A stretch of 18,086 nucleotides of DNA from positions 1-18,086 of the forward strand of contig JBFFZG010000068.1 in assembly GCA_041568735.1 (NCBI GenBank), in the 5' to 3' direction. Each line of letters starts with the position of its first letter. The first letter of the stretch is position 1. The translations under genes and the position numbers were made by a program. Shown here piece by piece: positions 17,001 through 18,086 of this stretch. A model generated the notes under the pieces. The model did no database searches and was not told the origin of the DNA. It saw nothing but the letters and a program-made list of their open reading frames with translations. Origin of the DNA: WTJY01 sp041568735 (GTDB lineage: Bacteria > Chloroflexota > Anaerolineae > Promineifilales > Promineifilaceae).

Positions 17001-17354
17001 GACAGCGGCGAAATGGTGATCAGCCAGGCCGTCACGACCGGCACCCTGCCGATCAGCGTCGATGTGCCCGCCGGCACCTTTTCCGGTGGGGCGGTCTCGC
17101 TCTACAGCCGCTTCCGCCTTTTTCCGAGCCAGCCCTCCTTCCCGGAGGTCTCTTTCACCGGCAGCTCGACCGGGGGCGAGGTTGAGGATTACATCTTCAA
17201 CTTCAGCCCGACCCAGGTGTCGCTCCTGACCGTCTCGACCAACCGGCCGGCCGGCGGGGCTGCCTGGCTCTGGCTGCTCCTGGCCGTGACCCTCATCCAG
17301 ATTTCCCTTGTCCTGCTGGGCGGCCGCGCCAGGCGCTGGCGGCGCAAAGGCTGA
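11007..17354 (+). CDS. Giant secreted SdrD B/DUF11/GEVED modular surface protein
   Basis: A 2115-residue exported, probably cell-surface protein. A signal peptide covers residues 1-38 (hydrophobic core, then SPLSA before ANP). Residues 40-385 are an unassigned beta-rich head. A DUF11 module (about 387-518) and an SdrD B-like module (538-661) follow. A second DUF11 (665-975) is split by an insert at about 700-882. Six further B modules begin near 978, 1136, 1254, 1374, 1503 and 1638, then a divergent one near 1762. Most carry DxNxDG-type calcium loops (DQNGDG, DWNGNG). A GEVED module (about 1903-2065, with WIDFNMDGDF and GEVEDY) precedes a C-terminal helix and basic tail (GGRARRWRRKG). No LPXTG is present. 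ATG 11007 is preferred over an in-frame TTG at 10998. Adhesion or sheath function is inference. Confidence 0.88.
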   Translation: MMYAVLSPRSRSLLTAAAMAAFLLITFLGISGISPLSAANPNGDLRLEIISAYNLVVDSNVESPSTYAPRAFHAGVKVCNDGTNALTDVYASIGNYINGTSDTPGVYPARTHAGLVGTFSLTHQGGSAGARDAVRYIGNIAGGQCVTQYWLLSYPRLDANGKSVTLGIKPDDDLWLEYDIWATANDAGVNLLADQTRKVTMRNEISAMANKIWPNTSSKVPNEFLAVVNQLGWGNPDVVAGSEGIYPGQTTVIEGIWYDLGNVRHGFDNDGDLLPDYNVWMQPVGDPAAYDAGCFRLVRTDALLVVKLNNGTFDTRTVTDQLYFANLPENNTGAVGLVYYTFAALNGVCSATLTPYQEVASGFDNEKFNGDYGASIAPLKSKPPAVSFNKAVNRTVITPSLPATLAFTMTFTNTGPVNIGDPALGIPFVIQDRVPTGTLYVSGTAALNNTLPVAYTILYSTNSGVSWTRIPPPAASVTDIQWWLDAPLAPGAGGSATFQVTVPTTYTQPLVLNTGGASYGSAAPFIQSTTTTLVPGPNSIGSLVWADNGGTSGLAGNGAQEGGETGIANMTVSLYFDANGNGTLEATDTLLQTRLTNGTGNYLFSGLPDGRYIVAVSSADPTLTGSYPGWGNTTPLRQAVSLDPNSTTTTAVNVLDKNFGFAPVLSIQKKVISSTPLYEGYPVTYTIDLKSNLPGNGTGTPLNCQYTVWARQEDTGHSGTSTKIWGDIPNAFGSAEPNKLYASADFLQGSNKLLAGTGFTLGNDGAAITKVELLFPVYVSQPLADDFAIGYLWFDDVQLGSTQAFTTGQINQYVGAANVGTMAWDVTARRAWTWADFTPNRIDVAMEGQKNASPDSSVLYLDGFGLRVTSSRVCDQPGLTLSPLPLTDTYDPNRLQFVSSVPAVSSSSPAGTLNWNDLGPLYAGGTRQVTVTFKALEPAGNVTQTITNTAAVTQATFVNGLPANSASSFVTSTLAPTGSITGVVWSDLNANGWPVGTIGKETTEPGIPGVTMTLTSCSVPFSGGSCSGTTSTMTAVTDQNGLYRFDGLFQGLYYRVVATSPGGTQTGDPEDDNNSSTGTTGDYGLCGGTSPSAPCDNTWLDAGNGTNGFRMGVETWGGNSWDVKNINFGYAGAPATIHGNIWNDVNRNGVQNTADNPLANVTVYLCLTSPCTSANAVQTTKTNAAGNYSFRVSSAGLYYIGVAANLAPLGSGWSQTVDPGESGVCTTCDSTHSVTVVLGQVYGSYNFAYGKTGTGQIGDMIFYDWNGNGVQDAIDEGIPGRTVELYEDFNNDGVIDANVDPLISTTVTALNGSYLFSQVPAGNYLVRTSTPTGTLQTKDPDQGGTCTLCDNRGVVSAFPSTGITLTVDFGYKPFGTGQIGDAVWFDQNGDGVQSGVLETGLISITVSLLADLNGDGVYVPITSTVTSSTGGYLFSNLPDGRYRVVVDTTDTDLPNDLYGNRYVPTTPITHTVVMSGGVVSTLNGTGCTGCDLKSDFGFTNLGALGDTIYWDANNNGTQDWNEVGIAGVTITLTNSSTITMPNGTVWPPGTYVTTTVTSSGGSTPIGTYRFTGLPAGGYTVTVSTSGPIGGAAQTADPDRDGENCISTLYPSLPACDNGANRTLALGSSFMGLDFGYLPAGTIGDFVWFDQNGDGLQSGTELGISGLVVTVTNGASTVTTTTDLDGRYTFQGLGAGTWTVTVQQPAGMTPSSSGNISDLLNGNGSVGSTSGTVTIDGTGAVTALNGSSCTGCPLNLDFGFKYSGLYALNGSVCLEESLTTANVGGCDVGDTKVMSQTVFLYNSTGQLIGQTMTSASGTYTFTNLVTDTYRVVVGTSTAMLSNTQLKTTVGNSPANSGNPGTPLSAVTLNPGSVFQTVLVNGTTAGGDSAVTTVDFAFESTLTYDYGDLPQSYNTLLEGSPSGPRHVTSLTPSLYLGSAPDSEVNGAPGVLADGDGADEDGVTLAGGWDEGANGGPLSIVVNGSGWLVGWIDFNMDGDFYDSGEMVISQAVTTGTLPISVDVPAGTFSGGAVSLYSRFRLFPSQPSFPEVSFTGSSTGGEVEDYIFNFSPTQVSLLTVSTNRPAGGAAWLWLLLAVTLIQISLVLLGGRARRWRRKG

Positions 17355-17397
17355 CGGTTCCCCGTCGGAGCCGCGGCCCCACAACGGACCGATAGAC

Positions 17398-17438
17398 GAC
17401 ACCCGGATGGGCCGGCCCATCCGGGTGTCTTAATTTTT
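17398..17438 (+). terminator. Strong intrinsic terminator of the surface-protein gene
   Basis: A perfect 32-base palindrome (17398-17429, arms GACACCCGGATGGGCC and its complement) is followed by TTAATTTTT. It starts 43 bases after the stop codon. It is the clearest terminator in the window. Confidence 0.92.
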
Positions 17439-17722
17439 AGGCGCCGGCGGACCGCCTGGTTTTCAGGCAACCGGAGCGGCTGTGAGTTCAATACCGGCGG
17501 CGGCCGCCAGTGTAAAAAAAGATACCCCGCTCGGTAGGACCAAAGTGATCTGGTGAGATCCCGGCGGCCACTTATACTTATTGGTAGAGCGGGCGGAGCG
17601 AAAGAAACCTCGTCAGGTTTATCCTCCCGGCTGACCCGGAACATGGTCTGTGTGATGAAATAGACCGGGTGGCGGCGATTCAAAATACGTTTGGCGAATT
17701 CTGATTCGCAGGTGGAGACAAT
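17439..17722 (+). promoter_or_regulatory. Structured leader and promoter region of the small membrane protein
   Basis: No gene is seen in these 284 bases. TATACT at 17573-17578 is the best -10 candidate; its -35 is weak. An imperfect dyad, ACCA-N8-TGGT (17539-17554), overlaps the -35 position and could bind a regulator. Downstream, three stems can form: AAACCT/AGGTTT (17605-17620, CGTC loop), GGTCT/AGACC (17645-17666) and GCGAAT/ATTCGC (17694-17709, TCTG loop). The last ends one base before the GGTGGAG ribosome site at 17711-17717. Earlier, GCCTG/CAGGC (17454-17468) forms another short stem. No known riboswitch consensus was recognised. Confidence 0.4.
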
Positions 17723-17956
17723 ATGATGAGACACGAGCACGTCGAGACGACGAAACCGAAATTCAGTACCTTGCTGCTGGTCTCCCTGCTCATCATGGGG
17801 GCGATCTGGCTGGCGGTGGCGATGCCGGGCCTGCTCGACCTGGGCGGCATTAAAGTCGTGAAGTGGGTCATGTGGATCGTCGCGTATTTTGCGGCCCAGC
17901 TCCTGGTCGGCATGGTGATCGGCCGGGTGATTCGGGGACCTGAATCTCACGGATAG
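17723..17956 (+). CDS. Small two-helix membrane protein of unknown function
   Basis: A 77-residue protein I do not recognise. Residues 1-13 are polar (HEHVETTKPK), then two hydrophobic stretches at about 14-33 (STLLLVSLLIMGAIWLAVAM) and 46-68, joined by a short loop (LLDLGGIK). The tail GRVIRGPESHG is weakly basic. By the positive-inside rule both ends may face the cytoplasm. The ATGs at 17723 and 17726 are both possible; GGAG at 17714-17717 gives five or eight bases of spacing. It stands alone after a strong terminator and a structured leader, so it probably has its own promoter. Composition and ribosome site support a real gene, but no family is assigned. Confidence 0.65.
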   Translation: MMRHEHVETTKPKFSTLLLVSLLIMGAIWLAVAMPGLLDLGGIKVVKWVMWIVAYFAAQLLVGMVIGRVIRGPESHG

Positions 17957-18086
17957 GCCTCATTTTCTTTATTTATATTCCTCATAAACATGAGTCATCC
18001 CGAATTTGCCCTCAAAGCAGACCGGGGTGGTGGATAAAAGAGCCACAAGCGACTCAAAGCGGATCTTAAACGGTAAAGCGGTAGCG

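Noticed and set aside
14586..17420. A 944-codon antisense open frame in the second half of the surface-protein gene
   Set aside because: Same cause: repeated modules of similar codon use keep the antisense frame open. It starts inside the intrinsic terminator.

Overview
The window is GC-rich bacterial DNA with short intergenic gaps and clear Shine-Dalgarno sites before most genes. The gene content (a very large secreted protein of SdrD B-type, DUF11 and GEVED modules with a C-terminal membrane anchor, catabolic enzymes, heptamer repeat tracts) fits an environmental filamentous bacterium. My best guess is Chloroflexota (Anaerolineae-like). That rests on gene style only; the window has no rRNA or other marker gene.

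Region 1 (1-7005) is a metabolic cluster. A UlaG-like metallo-beta-lactamase-fold hydrolase (163-927) and an SDR dehydrogenase (960-1709) run rightwards. They converge on a lactonase-like MBL hydrolase (1723-2493, minus). This is divergent from a class I/II aminotransferase (2571-3695, plus), followed by the two halves of a ThDP 2-oxoacid decarboxylase resembling sulfopyruvate/phosphonopyruvate decarboxylase (3773-4282 and 4285-4869) and a cyclase-family metal hydrolase (4957-5745). A kynureninase/isopenicillin N epimerase-like PLP enzyme (5878-7005, minus) converges on it. Read together the set looks catabolic: ring or amide/lactone hydrolysis, transamination, 2-oxoacid decarboxylation, then NAD(H)-dependent aldehyde/alcohol conversion. 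The substrate is not visible. Cysteate to sulfopyruvate to sulfoacetaldehyde to isethionate is one testable version.

Region 2 (7006-8553) is a repeat and mobile-element island: heptamer tracts (GGGAAC-, GTNNAAR-, ACTTTCG- and ACTCGGA-type), a 75-bp unit in tandem, and an intact IS4-like insertion sequence (7247-8477) with perfect 17-bp inverted ends and visibly more AT-rich DNA.

Region 3 (8552-10642, minus) is a stand-alone molybdopterin oxidoreductase with a 4Fe-4S site and a likely Cys ligand to Mo. Its stop codon touches the heptamer array.

Region 4 (11007-17354, plus) is the 2115-residue surface protein, ended by a strong intrinsic terminator (17398-17438). A structured, gene-free leader (17439-17722) then precedes a 77-residue two-helix membrane protein (17723-17956). 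I see nothing recognisable in the last 130 bases. No tRNA, rRNA, CRISPR array or known riboswitch class was recognised anywhere.
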